Assembly: GCA_015501055.1 (NCBI GenBank)
Contig: JADNYV010000004.1
Location: 558,001 to 622,000, forward strand
From: Mucidula mucida
Lineage: Eukaryota > Basidiomycota > Agaricomycetes > Agaricales > Physalacriaceae
Direction of reading: 5' to 3'
Length of the DNA stretch: 64,000 nt
Shown: positions 28,701 through 41,633 of the stretch, piece after piece
Layout of the letters: each line of letters starts with the position of its first letter
Position numbering within the stretch: position 1 is the stretch's first letter
The notes under the pieces: model-generated
What the model was told of the DNA's origin: nothing
Seen by the model: the letters and a program-made list of their open reading frames with translations, nothing else
The model's database searches: none
Made by a program: the position numbers and the translations under genes

Positions 28701-31700
28701 ACCTTCTGGTTGGCACGGGGGATGAGGAGACGGCGCATAGGATTGTCGATGTATGCGGTGCCCTGCACGATGGTGGGAGACATGACGAGCGCTCTCAACC
28801 AGCTCAACTGAGGACCGGCCAATGTCTCGAGCCACTCCGACACGGCGGGAAGAGCAGTACCGAACTCGTAGACTGTAGTTTCGCCCGACTTGGAGACTGT
28901 AACATTGGAGCAGCTTGGCACAGTGGTAGGTCGCTCCGCGAGGTAGTCGACCGTCGGGACCTTGCTAGCATCGCCCGCATATTTCTGCTCGAGAAGGCGC
29001 TTGATAAGGGAGTCGTTCACATCGCCAAGCATTTCCTTGATGGGCTGATCCTTGACGACTGAATGCTTCACAGCCATAGGTCCTTGAAGAATGCAGACAC
29101 GCTGAGGATCCTGGTCAAAGACCGCCTCAATATCCTCGGCAGCCCAAAGTGAGTCCTAAAAACGGAGTTTAGCATGACGAAGAAAGTGGTAAACATATTG
29201 ACCCACCTTCTTGAACCAAACCTCGAATGATGCATCAAGCACGGGAATGAAGGGGGCGGGCTTCTGTCCAGGCCTCTGAGCGATGGCAAGGAAAAAGGCA
29301 GAATCTTCAGACGCCAAAAGCTGAGAAGTCGCAGCTGGGTAGGTTTCGAAAAAGGTCTTTACAAAACTTGTCGGTTCGTCGAGAGAAGAGTACGACTGGA
29401 TAATGGATGGCTTGCTAACGCTGCCGTTGACCTCGGAGAAGCGCTCCTCGACACGACGAAGCCAGTCGCCAGTAAGATTTCGCAAGGAAGGGTCGATCCA
29501 GCGAGATTCATGGGCCACGTACATGAGACGAACCATACGAAGGGCAACTTCTTCATAGGTCATGTCGCTAAGAGCGCGAGCGACAGACCCGTTCTTCTTC
29601 CAACCGAACCAGGGCTTGTTGAAATCCTTATTCAGCTTCGCAATGACCTCGTCGTGATGCTCGACCAACCAGGTCACGCGCTTCTCCTTGGGAAGGCCGA
29701 ACACGGTGTCGTCAAACTCCTTCCACAACTTGACGCCGCGGGTGGCCACCTTGTGGATAGGCTCGCCCAGCTCAGAACGAACAGTGAGGATGCCGCCAGT
29801 GGGCTTGGTGTATGTACCTTCCCATTCCGAATCACCAACACCGGGAGCGGCGACAATCAAATCCTTGACGGAAGGGCTGGTATGCGCTTCCTTGGCCACC
29901 ATGACGCGACTAGCAAACAAGAATCCATCGAGAGGCATAGGCTGAGCGCCAAATTTCTCGACGGACCATTCACCAGTGAGATAAGGCCAAAGATCCTCGG
30001 CAGCACCAAATCCGGAGCCACCAACGAGAGAAATGTTCTTGTGCTGACGAATGGAGCGATATGTAGCGAGAAGGGGCTGGTGGAAATCCTCGTACGAGTG
30101 ATGGCCGCCAGCACGACCACCAGTCCATTGCAAGATAATGGGGAAATCTGGGTTGGCGGCAGCGATGTTGACGACTTGTCGAATGCCGTCCACGGAGCCA
30201 GGTTTGAAGGATACGTGCCGAATGCCAGCAGAGCGAAGGCCGTCAATGATTTCGACAGCTTTCTCGGTCGATGGAATGCCTGCGGCGACACAGAAACCTT
30301 CGATGGGAAGACCCTCGCGGCGCATCTCTTGCCAGAGCGGAAGCTGGAAGCTGAACTGACGCGGGTTGATGTACAGCGCGTTAAGTGTGAGACCGACACC
30401 AGCAGGAATCTTGGACTGGATCTCGGCGACCTTGGCTCGAAGAGCTGCGGCATTGTAGTGGCCTCCGCCAGCCAACTCGACATGGTAGCCAGCATCGAGA
30501 ACAGCACTGACGAAGCCGGCCTTGACAGTGGTGGGGGTCATACCAGCAACCATGATGGGAGCCTTTCCGAGAAGGCGAGAGAAAGGCGTGTCCAGACGAA
30601 TGGTACCATCACTTGATAAGTCGTAAATGCTTCATCCAAGTGTGAGAGAGCAATGAGCTTACCTGGTCTTGACCAACGAAGGCGCAAAGTCCTTGCCCCA
30701 CCATGCTTCGTATTTGACTTGGGTCGAGCTATAAAGTTCTGCGTCGCCCTTGGCGCGGTCACCGACCACGAGTACACGAACACCCCTGCCATCAAGATTG
30801 CGAGCAGTAAGGGGACCAATACCGCTAAGTCCGCCAGGACCAAAGTCGATAGCATGAGTTGCCGACTCAGGGAAGTCGATAGCCTTGGTCCAATGAATGG
30901 GTGCCGTGAAGATTTGGTCACACAGCGAACGTGTAACCGACGAGTTGAGAGAGCGCAAGTCGGAACCTGACATTGATCAGATAGAGAATGTGAAGAAAAT
31001 GAATCTACATACCGTCCTCGGTGTTGAAGACAGGAACTTGCAAATCCTCAGGCTTCCAAAGCTCCTCTCCAGCAAGATCTTCAGTGAGGACCCTCTCAGT
31101 CGCGCCCTTCAAGTAATCGCTGTGGTAAGGAACGCCGACAGCGAGGAAACGAACATTGAAGACAGGCTTCCTCTGAGAGAAAGGAAGCTTGCTCTGGTCG
31201 GTGCCGCTGGGAGCACGAACTTTGCGGAGGTTGGTAACGAGACCGTAGAGGGCACGGGAAGGTCCAGTAATAACGAACGCGCGAGGGCCGTTGTTGAGAG
31301 AAACGAACAGCTTGGAGTTGTCGGGAAGATGGGCGTTGGTTTTCTTGAGGTGAGTCTCGAGATCCTTGAGGGCCAGGCCGGTGACGGCCAACATGGGACT
31401 CGGAGTACCCTCCCCGCCCTCCACGGAGTCCTCTACGATCCGGGGCTCGATAGAGACGACGGGGAATGCTTGATGGCCACGAAGACCAGAGTAGAAAAGC
31501 CATCTCAAGGCCTTCTTGGAGTTTTCGAGGAAAGACTCGAAAGTCGTCGATGCAGAAATGACGACAGCAGAGACAATGCCTTGGGAATGGCCGGTAGCTC
31601 CGGAGAGATGGGCAAGATATTCGCCTGGAGTCTTGCCAGTGACATGGCAGGCTACGAGGTACTGAACGAGCTGGGTCAGACCGATCAGAGGGAACGAGAT

Positions 31701-32490
31701 CGGGATGGAGGCGAAATAAGCAGTAGCAGGGCGCGATGCAGCATCCGCGAGCCATTTGGAGGCGTCGAGGCCGTAAGTGTAGAGGGCAGTCGCGTGCTGA
31801 GCGACGGCCAGGGGCTCGAGGATGGATTGGGAGAGAGCAGCGACGTAAGGCTCAACAAAGGGCCTGTAGATGTCGAAAAGAGCTTGGAGCTCGTCAAAGT
31901 AAACTTCGTTGGTGCCCTGACCACCGAAAAGGGCGAAGATGGAAGCCTTGCCGTCAGTCGCGGCCTTGAGAAGTGCAGATGGAGGGCCGGCTGGGATATC
32001 GGCGACGTTATGGGCGCGGAGAGCAGCCAACGCCTTGTAGTAGGATGTGAGAACGACTTTTCTGACCTCGATGTCAAAGCCAGAAGCGAGGGTATGGATG
32101 TCGTGGATGGAAAGGTATGCCGTCGTGAAAAATTTGAAGACGTTGAGGAGAACGGCGACGCAAGCCTCTGTGTCTTTCTCGAGGTGGTCTGCGACGTAGC
32201 CGAGAAAACGCGCGGAAAGCTCTACAGTTGCTTCTTCCGCATTTTCGAGTTGGGCCGTCGTGTCGACAGCGTCTATGATGGACTGCTCGTGGGCAAACTC
32301 GTCTCTAAGGACCTCTGCACAGATCCATTCGTCGTGACACGTCCGAACTGGAATGGACACCTAAGAAAACGCGGATGAGAACGAGCAGACGGTGAGCAGA
32401 ATAAAGACGCACTCTAATCTGGCCCAAGGAAATGGTGATGGGGCGGGAGGTGATGGACGCAGCAGCGCAGTCACTGACTGTCTTCGCCAT
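19751..32490 (-). CDS. Fused beta-alpha type I fatty acid synthase
   Basis: Cytosolic multienzyme making palmitoyl- and stearoyl-CoA. The order of the yeast FAS1 then FAS2 domains is on one continuous set of exons. Acetyltransferase: [10 protein letters not shown] about 31930, GHSQG about 31640. Enoyl reductase: 29.2-30.6 kb. Dehydratase hotdog: [13 protein letters not shown] about 27480. Malonyl/palmitoyl transferase: FTGQGSQ about 27130, [10 protein letters not shown] about 26725. These run without a stop through the FAS1/FAS2 junction (about 25.9-26.0 kb) into ACP (DLVGGKST, Ser about 25300), ketoreductase ([11 protein letters not shown] about 23810), ketosynthase (Cys in PVGACATALQS, split by an intron at 21759/21812) and a C-terminal phosphopantetheinyl transferase (GIGVDQG about 20215). 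Start M-A-K-T-V-S-D-C at 32490. Three single-base losses, near 24667, 24204 and 19929, break the alpha half. About 3,900-4,000 residues if mended. Confidence 0.93.
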
Positions 32491-32918
32491 CGTCGGTGGT
32501 GTGGGGAAGAGTCCTTTAGATGGGCGAGCAAATTCAAACTTGCTTTTATTTGCTACCCGGCCTCCCCAACGGTTCCGTTTTTGGGGAGGCGATGACGCGC
32601 TCGATTTGGATTTCCCCATTCAGGTTTCATCACTATGGCCCTGTCCAGTCCAGAGGGTTGGAGTTTAAATCTTTGACGTCGAGTAGATTATTGTAGATGC
32701 ACCGAGTATATATCCCTTTCTATCTGCACCGAATAGCTCTGAGCCCCTCAGGGCTACTACAGACACAGGTAAACTTTGCAGGAACGCGTCTGTATCCACA
32801 CAAACGCGCCCTCTATCCTTGGCTCGGAGTGAGACAGCTCAATCCAAATGGCGCAATTCGTGTCTCAGCAATTGCAGTTCCCTGTTGACTTTAGATAGTG
32901 GCCAACTACGTTTACTAT

Positions 32919-34296
32919 CTATCCCCCACTACGCACTTGCTGTTCAACTTCATATATCTCTTGTACTCCTTCGCGGAAAAACACTACGTTGTACTCGATA
33001 AGACCTCTCTTACTTTCGAATACCGGCGTAGGCATGAGAGCCAGCAATGCGAGATGTTCGGTGATCAAATGATATGTCAATGCAGTCCCTGGATGGGTCG
33101 AGTGCAACAACGCAGCCGCACTAGGATAGAACAGTTCTTTCCGACGACGACGCGCGGCCTGACGATCCGATATCTCTGCGTCCTCCGAGGATTCCGACAC
33201 TGGGGGCGGTATATCTGCTATGTGTCGTACACCACTTCCCGATGCTGACCTGTCATCGGTTTGAGCTGATCATGCTTTGGGGTGATGGCGCACTCATTAC
33301 CTATACAAAGAGCCGAACGAGTTGAGCATTTGTAAATAATCACAACAGAGGTCGTGTGTCATCGTGTCGACGGGTGAAGCATCAGTGGCGACATACAGCC
33401 GCGACCTGATGTCGAATAAATACGCTTTAGGTGATTGTGAGTTCTGTTTGAAGAGGTAAGTTTACGAAATGAAAACTGCGTCGATACATACAGCGCAGAA
33501 CACGTTCAAAAGATCTTCGAGGTACGGCAAGGAGCCTATTAGTTTCAGAAGGACCCTGGAAAACGCCTGGTGTAGGGAATGATCAAAGACCGAAGTCATT
33601 TGGAAGACGAGTGGAAGCTGTTCGTATTCTGGTGAGTATTCAATGAGCCGGTCAAGCACGCGTTCGTTGATTTGTCGAAAGTTTTCTGCCGATTTACTCA
33701 GCTTTGTCACCGAGGGAGCCGCGAATTACTTACCGACCTTGTCGTCTTCCTGGAGCCGCTCTACTTTGTGTACAAACACCTCGAAATGAATGTTCGGATT
33801 GACATGATACGCGGCAATCACAAAATCAACAAGCTTTGCGATGGCTTGGTTATATAGGTCCTGCCGACAGCCTATCGTTGAATGAAAAGAAAATACCTGG
33901 TGTAAAGGCTACTCACTCGTATATCAATGACGAAGATGATTGTTCTAAAATGAGACAGCGGAGTACCCAGTGTTTCGACAGTAATGTTGCCAGGGCAGTC
34001 CCAAATTTCTAAAGGAATGACCGTACTGCCGAACCGTTGGCCCCAGTTGTACTCTGAGTAGGGATCCATGCGTACTCGTATATTCTCTTGTCAATTTTCG
34101 CATTTGGCTCGAGATAGAACGTGTCTTTGGGTGGTAGATTATCGAACAAGACCCTTTGTATTGAACTCTTTCCGCTCCTGCGCGCGGGATTTGAACATAT
34201 GGCGCGCCCGAGGGTAACGACAGCCTACCTCCGCAGGCCCAGCAACAGTATTTTCGTTCGTGCCACGTCGGTGACAGTAGAAGCAGAGCCTGGCAT
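32919..34296 (-). CDS. GTR2: Rag-family GTPase Gtr2 (RagC/D type)
   Basis: Vacuolar-membrane small GTPase that pairs with Gtr1 to signal amino-acid sufficiency to TORC1. Start at 34296 (M-P-G-S-A-S-T-V-T-D). The P-loop is GLRRSGKSS, created across an intron after CGGAG at 34229. Then come DNLPPKDTFYLEPNAKIDK and, after a 50-nt intron, DTVIPLEIWDCPGNIT (switch II region), FRTIIFVIDI, and FVIAAYHVNPNIHFEVFVHK, with the HK of the divergent base-recognition motif. The C-terminal roadblock half has ENFRQINERVLDRL, FQMTSVFDHSLHQAFSRV and AYLFDIRSRLYVATD. A low-complexity segment S-S-E-D-A-E-I-S-D precedes the last conserved stretch. All introns are short GT-AG and the frame is intact. It faces the VTC gene across a 184-base promoter. 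Confidence 0.93.
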
Positions 34297-34480
34297 CGCG
34301 CGAGTAGCTGGTCGGACGACGAACCAAGAAGGAAGTTAAGCAAAGGAATTTCAATTTAATGATGTACCTGGGTCCCACGAACGTTTGTGGACGCCTGTAT
34401 CTGGTCTGTTTGTTATTTTCGTCATATCGAGCTGCTGGCAGTCTAATTTCTCTTCTGTCTCTACCAGATCAGTTACAGTC
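34297..34480. promoter_or_regulatory. Bidirectional promoter region, GTR2 and VTC
   Basis: Only 184 bases separate the two divergent start codons, so the core promoters of a TORC1-pathway GTPase and a polyphosphate polymerase subunit must share this segment. No specific factor site was identified with confidence. Confidence 0.5.
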
Positions 34481-37400
34481 ATGAAGTTTGGCAGAAAAAT
34501 CAGTGTACGTCGTTCTGCAGGCTCACGGTGGTCGCATGTTGACACGCATCATAGACGGATCTATATAATGAATGGCGGCCATTCTATCTGGACTACAATG
34601 GACTAAAGCGGGAGCTCAAGGTGCGTCTTCGCATCTATCCAACGGCCCGGTTGCCCAATACTGGGAATAGGACCGCACGACGGCACGCGCATGGATTCCA
34701 AAGGATGAGGAAGAGTTCAAGGTTAAGCTGGAGTACGAACTCGATAAAATACACGACTTCCAGAAGGACAAGGTGAGCCCAATTCAGCAACAATCCTTAT
34801 CCCTCTCTCCAAACTCGCGCACGTTCGTCATAATTAATACCTTGATGTCCGTACAAACGCTCCCAATCGGACAACTTTCACCTGTTTTTTCATTTTGGCG
34901 ACTCGCATTCTTACACCTTTCTAGACATCTGAACTGTCCCGTCGAATTTGCGACGCAGAGAAAGATGTTCAGCACCTGGTCTCCGTGGAATCTACGTATT
35001 CTCACGACACCGCTGATCCCCAACATCATGAACAACACGATGTCGACCCAGAAAGCCAACAACAAACTTCCCTTGGGCCCGACGAGGGCTCTGACGATGA
35101 CGATGACGAGGATATCGACGGGGACAGCGACGTTGAATCATATGACGCCTTGGAAGATAGGTTCCACGGTCTCGAAGAAGAAGTCGCGACTCTAGTCGCA
35201 GATGTTCACGACCTGGCGTTGTATACGAAACTCAATATCACTGGTTTCATGAAGATACTGAAGGTCAGTGCTAAACTTGTCATGTTTGCCTCCAGGCTTA
35301 GACGTTTGCCAGAAACACGATGTGATTATATCCTTTGATCCGGGGAAATTCACTTCCTAACGCTTTCTCAGAAACAAACAGGGCTTACGTTGAAGACAAC
35401 TTTTGTACAGGACTACTTGGAGAAACGTCCGTTCTACCGCTACAATTGGGACGCCCTCATCGTTAAACTTTCCAAACTATATGATCTTGTCCGTACTCGT
35501 GGACATCCTGTGCAAGGCGACGCCAGCGCTGGTGGAAGCCAGAGTGCTTTCGTCCGTCAAACAACGAAATACTGGGTAACGTGCCTTCATATCAATTTCG
35601 ACTGATATTGAGGAATGGCAGGTTCATCCCGATAACCTCGTTCCTCTCAAATTGGCCATACTGAGGAATTTACCGGTTCTTGGTAAGCCAATTATACGCA
35701 TTCTACACGCCACATAACCGGAGTCATTAGTGTTCAATGCGGATAAGGAATACGAGCCGAAGGATTCTGGTACCTTTATTCGCTATTGACTTTGGTTTAC
35801 AATCCCTAATGACATTATAGCTATCACATCCATCTATTTCGATAACGAGGATTTGGAACTATACCTCGGCAGATTGGAGAAGACTGAAGGGGCGGAAGCT
35901 ATCCGGTTACGGTGGTATGGTGATGTCGATACCAAAACAGTACGAACCATATCATTTATAATAACTTTTTCTCATCCACTCATAGATCTTTGTCGAGCGC
36001 AAGACGCATCGCGAGGATTGGACTGGCGAAAAGTCGGTGAAGGCGCGTTTTCCGATCAAGGAACACCTCGTCAACGACTTTTTGCGTGGCGAGTATACAA
36101 TGGATGAAGAGTTCCAGCAATTAGTAAAGAAAGGAAAGAAGACACAGCAAGAGGTCGACTCGATGATTCAACTGGCGAACGAAGTGCAATATGCTATTCT
36201 TACGCGCAAGTTGCAACCGGGTGAGTGTCGGTCAATGTTCTTTCCGCTTGTAACCTAACGAGGCTCAGTCATGCGTACATTTTACAACCGAACTGCGTTC
36301 CAGCTACCTGGAGATGCCCGTGTTCGAATTTCACTTGATACAGAGCTTACCATGGTCCGCGAGGATGATTGGGACGGCCGAGAACGCGCCCACGGTAATT
36401 GGCGGAGGTCCGACATCGGAATTGATCATCCCTTTGAACAACTTCCCTCGGACGACAAGGAGCTCTTCAAGTCTGTCATTATGCGCATACTTCATCTCAC
36501 TCAACGTTTTGAACATAATCGTCAGGTATGGCGTACTGGAGGTCAAGCTACAAACACAGCTCGGCCAAGAACCTCCACAGTGGGTAACCGACCTCGTTCA
36601 GTCACATCTAGTCGAGGCCGTACCAAAATTCAGGTCTCTGTCCAGAACTCGTTTCATACTCTGTATCACTCATGGCTTGGTAGTAAATTCATCCATGGAT
36701 GTGCGACACTGTTACCTAACCGTGTTGACTTGGTGCCGTTTTGGCTTCCTCAGAGTAAGTGAATCTATTTGGAATCTGATGCGTTCACTCAAATCGGTGT
36801 TAGTGGATACTGATATCCTGAAACCTGATACTGGTTATCTCTCTATCATCGAGCGTCCTACCCAAGTATCGTCTTCGAAAGGCTCCTCGGATCATAGGGA
36901 CAGTTCGCCATCTCGTACCCCACCTCATCTCAAGTATACGGAGCCGGTATCGGAGGGAGAAGAGGACGAAAACATAGACGTTGCTCCTGCTCGGGATGAA
37001 GACAAGCGGACAGGACTTAGCGGAGAGGAAGTCGCCGCAGCTATAGCTTACCGTGAGCAAATGCTGAAGGAAAGGAGAGCGACTGAAAGTGCAAATGGGA
37101 AGCGTCCCGTCAGACCCGTTGGTGCAACAGAAGAGTATGCCGTCGAATCGGATGGGGAGGAGGACGATGAGCGTACAGCTTTCCTGCGCGGGCGAAAGAA
37201 CAAGCCGTCACTTTCGCAAAGCAATGCTACCGGCCGAGGTCTATTGATCGATCCTCTAGCACCGTCGTCTGCATTTGATGAGACGCTTAGGTCCCGCCTG
37301 CGAACAGCAAGCCAGTCCGGACAACGCCGTTTGGACAATCTTGATGAAGATAACGAGGGTGATGCGGATAATGAATCCGAGGATGAGAATGGAGCAGCTG

Positions 37401-37864
37401 CGCGGTTAGACGACCGAGTATTGTCGCGGGATTGGACAGCTCCTTCGGGCAAGAGAATCGCCGTCCCAGTACGCATCGAGCCCAAAGTCTACTTTGCAGC
37501 AGAACGGACGTTCCTAGTGAGTTTCATCGCCTGCTATACCGCCGATGTTTATTGTCTATTCATCTAGAAATGGCTGAACATATCAGTGTTCATCGGGACG
37601 ATCGCGACGACACTTCTCAACTTCACCTCTCCAGATGACTTTCGAGGTCTCATTAGTGCTTCCCTCTTCACCCTCTGTGCCTTAATGGCAATTGCGTACT
37701 CTGCCGGGATTTTCGCTTATCGCACCTTCAGACTGCGAGCCCGTCGTGCCGAAGGATTGTATTATGATAAGCACGGGCCTACCATCTTGTGCTTCGTGTT
37801 GTTCGCGGCCATGGCCTCGAATATCGGGCTGAGAGTTTCAGAGATGTTGGAGGAACAACACTGA
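34481..37864 (+). CDS. Vacuolar transporter chaperone subunit (SPX-TTM-membrane), VTC4-like
   Basis: Subunit of the vacuolar VTC complex that makes polyphosphate from ATP and moves it into the vacuole. An N-terminal SPX domain (start MKFGRKIS; then IYNEW-like [16 protein letters not shown]) senses inositol pyrophosphates. It carries an acidic insert (D/E run near 35090-35130). The central triphosphate-tunnel domain has [51 protein letters not shown] and [15 protein letters not shown], so the basic nucleotide-binding residues are present. After a disordered acidic linker (36.9-37.4 kb), three membrane helices close the protein ([53 protein letters not shown]). About 12 small introns and no frame break. 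Vtc4 is favoured over Vtc2/3 from the retained catalytic-type residues, but the two are close. Confidence 0.9.
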
Positions 37865-39274
37865 AACGCTACATATGCGCAGACACACACATGGAAGTTC
37901 GACCTCGGGTGTTGATAGCGTTTCCAGGAAGTGATGAACTCTGTACATTCAAATCTTGCAATCAAACCAGTATCTGGAACTTGAGAGGAACCTCGACGCG
38001 TGATCTAGTATTAGCGGGTATCAGGAAGGAAAGGAGAGCCGTGTACTGTAGGTAGGACGTATGTTATATCAGAGTGACTCAAGTTTCAATCAAGGATTGA
38101 ATCAAGATGTTACTCGTTGCCTTGCAGGCATCAGACAGGCGGCGGCTCCGGGTGAGTTAGACTGAGTGCGGAACAAGCGCAGAGCCACAAGATGAAAACG
38201 CTGCTTTAGTACCTGAGCACCACTGGCATGGCAATTAATGAGAAGTAACCAAGAAAGCATCCACTTTTGAAGAGATCCAATCTATGGTTCAAGGAGAATG
38301 TAAGTAATGTAATAAGTTAGAGCCACGAATGAGAAAAGCCCCTCCGATCTTCGTGGATGTTGAGATAAGCGGTAGTGTGGCGCAATCAGTTCTCCGAGTC
38401 AAGAATCAGTAAGAGATGCCGAAATAGAGCGCGTCGCTGACAACTGATTGTCATTGGACTGTCGTGCCGAGTTCTGTTCAACAGGCAAAGCTTCAACCAG
38501 CTTTAACAGCTAGGATGCAAGATGCAGAGCGTACATCTCAGCTAACAACTAGGCATCGACCAAGAACTTGAGGAAATTGAACGCCCTTGGCAAACGCGCC
38601 CAGAGTAGCGCCCAAGGAGCGCCCATGAGATCATGCAGTGCAGTTTTGTTTATGCCGATAAAAAAGGGATAAACAACCAGGTGTACTGGCGGTCTGTACA
38701 CTGACAGCATCAGTTTTCCCTCTTGCTCACTGCCATTCCGCCGTTGGTCATGCTTTCAGCAACAACGCTCACGGGATTCTTGTTCGTTGACGCGCTAGCC
38801 TCTTGGCTGAGCTCCAGACCCCTTTTTGGCCATTTGCCGCCGTCGTCGGGGAATACCTGAATTCATCATCTCGTACTGTGCTGCAGACTAGGCCGCTCCA
38901 TCTGAATAGTGGACTTTGATCTTTTAGAGATCAGCAGAGTAGCACCACTCCTGGCCTACTCGGCGGTGTCGGTGACGGGACTAAATTCTGCAGGTTCGTT
39001 CATTCATCTAAAGTATTTCCAACGATTGTTGACAGAAACATAGGTTCCACGGAGCACAAGTACATTATCGAGACAGTTAGGAGCATTACTCACGCGCCCG
39101 AGTATCAAAGGCAGGTCGTTAACTCAATCAAATGATGTGCTGACATAGGTTTATTCGAATACAGATACACTATACATTTTATGGAAAGCGATACAATAAT
39201 AGCGAAGGGGTAAGCGTTGAAGTTATCGTAGTAGAAGGGTATTAACATAAGACATGCCAGACCATGCATTTCAA
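37865..39274. other. Intergenic, no gene recognised
   Basis: About 1.4 kb between the 3' ends of convergent genes VTC (+) and a Zn2Cys6 regulator (-). No coding frame, repeat or RNA gene could be supported. Confidence 0.45.
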
Positions 39275-41633
39275 TCATATAAGCAGGAGATTGGGACACC
39301 GCTCTCGTAAAGTCTCGCGCCAATCGATTGCCCCGCCTCGTGTATCGCGTTTCTGCCAAACCGCTTCCATTAACAAACGCGTTCGCGACAAGTTTCCGAT
39401 ACTCTCATCCTGCGCTTGTAATCGCGCTTTCAGAACATCTCTCTGTGTCGAGTCGTCTGACATACACCCTGATAAACATATCGGCAATACCAGCACTCTA
39501 TCGATCTCTGACGGTGCCAATTGCTGAAGTAGCTGGACGACATTCTTGACACCGGCGCTTATTTCGGGTACCGCTTGGGAATGTCAGCAAAGATGGATAG
39601 GAAGCGCACGAAACCAGTCGTACCTGGTTGCATATCGTTGACCGTCGTATGAAGGTACAGAATCGCCGTTTCTCGAAATATGTTCCCCACTAACCGCATG
39701 ACTTCCTCGGTAGGAGACGCCAAAGGGCTAGAGTCACCCATTGTCGCGTGCAGCAGATTAGGATGCAAGGGTGGCTCTTCGCGAGGCATCGCCCGGCTCT
39801 TTCGACTCTGAAGCCTCTGCTCGATCTCGTCAGCGCGACGAATGAGTTCCCGATAACTCAGCGATCCTTTACGCTGCTCCATCATCTTCCACTGGGCCAG
39901 GTGCGATACCTCTGCCAAGCACAACATAACTTCATCGGGACAACCGGTCAGTGACTCCATATGGAGTCCTGAAGGCTCCATTTCGCTGCTACTGCCTTGA
40001 CTGCGGCCCCAGAACGTCGCCTCGTCACCGAGTAGGCGTTTATACAACTGCATATATTTTGTAGGGCGCGCGGCCGTGAAGCCGGAGAAGATTTCGATCC
40101 ACTACAACAGTATAGTCAGTGGATCGGTATTGATGGCTAAGAGGTCTGATGTACCATGGTGAGTTTCACTACGAGCTGTCTTGATGCGCTCATATTCAGT
40201 AGAGTCAGCTTCGGGTTTTCGTCGGTCGTGAGACCAGTCTGGGCTATCCAGTCGATAGCGATAGTCAACAGCGGCTGCCAGTCGGCCGTATGACCCGACA
40301 TTTGGGAATAACAGATCAGATATATTGCCGCAAGGACATCGTTTTCATCGTGGCAGCCTTTCGTCTGCTTACCGCTGGCCAACTGGAAGAAAGCCTCGTC
40401 GTGAAAGTACTGAGCGGTGGAGTGTTCAGGATTTGGATCTGGTGCTTCAAGACCTTGCGCGACACGCATACGGGTGAAATGTAAACTCGATAAGGCACAA
40501 ACAGCGTTAGTCACAGCTCCTCGAGGATCTTGAACTATCAACTGATGTGGAGATTTTTAGTACGTCCATAAGAAGGAAGTTGAAAGACTTACCGAATATG
40601 TGACATTAGTCAAGGTGTTACCCGTGAGACGGAAGTTGGTCTTTCGGACATGCTCAAAGAAGTACATGACATGACTTTCTTGGATGGAGGTCTGTCCTGC
40701 AAGAAGGGGAAAGTGGTTTACAGGTGACGGAGGACGGACGGCAAAGTCGAAGCCTTCACTGTTATGGGCAGCGGCGAAGAGGTTCATGTCGAAATCGAGC
40801 ATGTTTGGCTCGCTATGAACGGATGAGGATTGAGGCGAGTACTGGAACATGGGTCCGCCGCCGAAATCCATTGACGCCAAATTTGAGTCGCTGTAGGAAG
40901 CTCCTGGTAGTTGATGGAAGTTATGAGACGGACCTGTCGCATCACCGTCAATGCAATGATACAAATCACCCCGGTAAGCCTTACCTCCAAGTCCGTTCAT
41001 TGATTGATCAAATGAGTAGTTGAATGCCCCCAAGTTGAGGTCGAGTCCGAGCGTGTTGGCGGAAGGCGATGTATCACGTTGAGAAGACGACAAGCGAGTA
41101 AAGGAGTTTGAACGCGTCGTGGAACTTCTTGCTGCGGCTAGGGATGTTCGAGGCTGCCCGCGAATGAGACCGGCACGCGTTAATTTTGCTTTGATGTCGC
41201 TTTTGTATTGTTCTACGGCTTGCTTATCCTGTGGACCGACGGTTTTTAGGACACGCAAGGCGGAGTTTTGGAGGAGATGCTCACCCTCATCCATTCCGGA
41301 CGTTTCGCACCCCAACCAAGGCATTCAATTGTTAGCCGCCTACAGGTGCGACATGAGCCTCCTTCCCGCTCCTCATCGCATTTCTAATGTCTTCGTTCAG
41401 ATGAGGCCTCGCTTTCCAGAAATCCTTATTTTACCTTTCGACGTAGGCGACAAGTCCTATCAGGAGGATCAGTCAGGCAAAAGGCGATCGAGCGGTCTTA
41501 AAATTCCTTACCAGCATCCACCTTTGCCCGCGGAGGGCGTTCGTTGGGGCAAGTCGACCGTACTATTGCTCGGAGTGCCTCGACTGCTGCTGCTACTCAA
41601 TGCTGGCGACGCACGGCCAGGCGCAGGAACCAT
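39275..41633 (-). CDS. Zn2Cys6 transcription factor, fungal_trans_2 type (tandem copy A)
   Basis: Zinc-cluster regulator assembled over several short introns. Start at 41633 (M-V-P-A-P-G-R-A-S-P). A Ser-rich lead is followed by the cluster G-G-C-W / T-C-R-L-R-R-K / K-C-D-E-E-R-E-G-G-S-C-R-T-C-R-R-L-T-I-E-C-L-G-W-G, split by two introns inside the finger, then AKRPEWMR. Downstream are KSDIKAKLTRAGLIRGQP, a long Ser/Asn-rich region, SSLHFTRMRV, AAIYLICYSQ, and the C-terminal signature IDWRETLRERCPNLLLI ending at 39275. The layout (cluster, G-W-G-x-K-R-P-x-W, Lys-rich helix, fungal_trans_2 half) is shared with the next gene downstream on the map, so the two are likely an old tandem duplication. 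Targets unknown. Confidence 0.85.

Noticed and set aside
30897..32378. Long plus-strand open frame (about 490 codons) opposite the fatty acid synthase gene
   Set aside because: It is an antisense shadow of the FAS acetyltransferase region, with no family motif; the minus strand carries clear catalytic motifs. The same applies to plus-strand frames at 29510-30616 and 27380-28171.
34481..37864. Assignment of the VTC gene as Vtc2/Vtc3
   Set aside because: The domain order is the same in all three, but the basic nucleotide-binding residues of the tunnel domain look retained, so VTC4-like is preferred. Not fully excluded.
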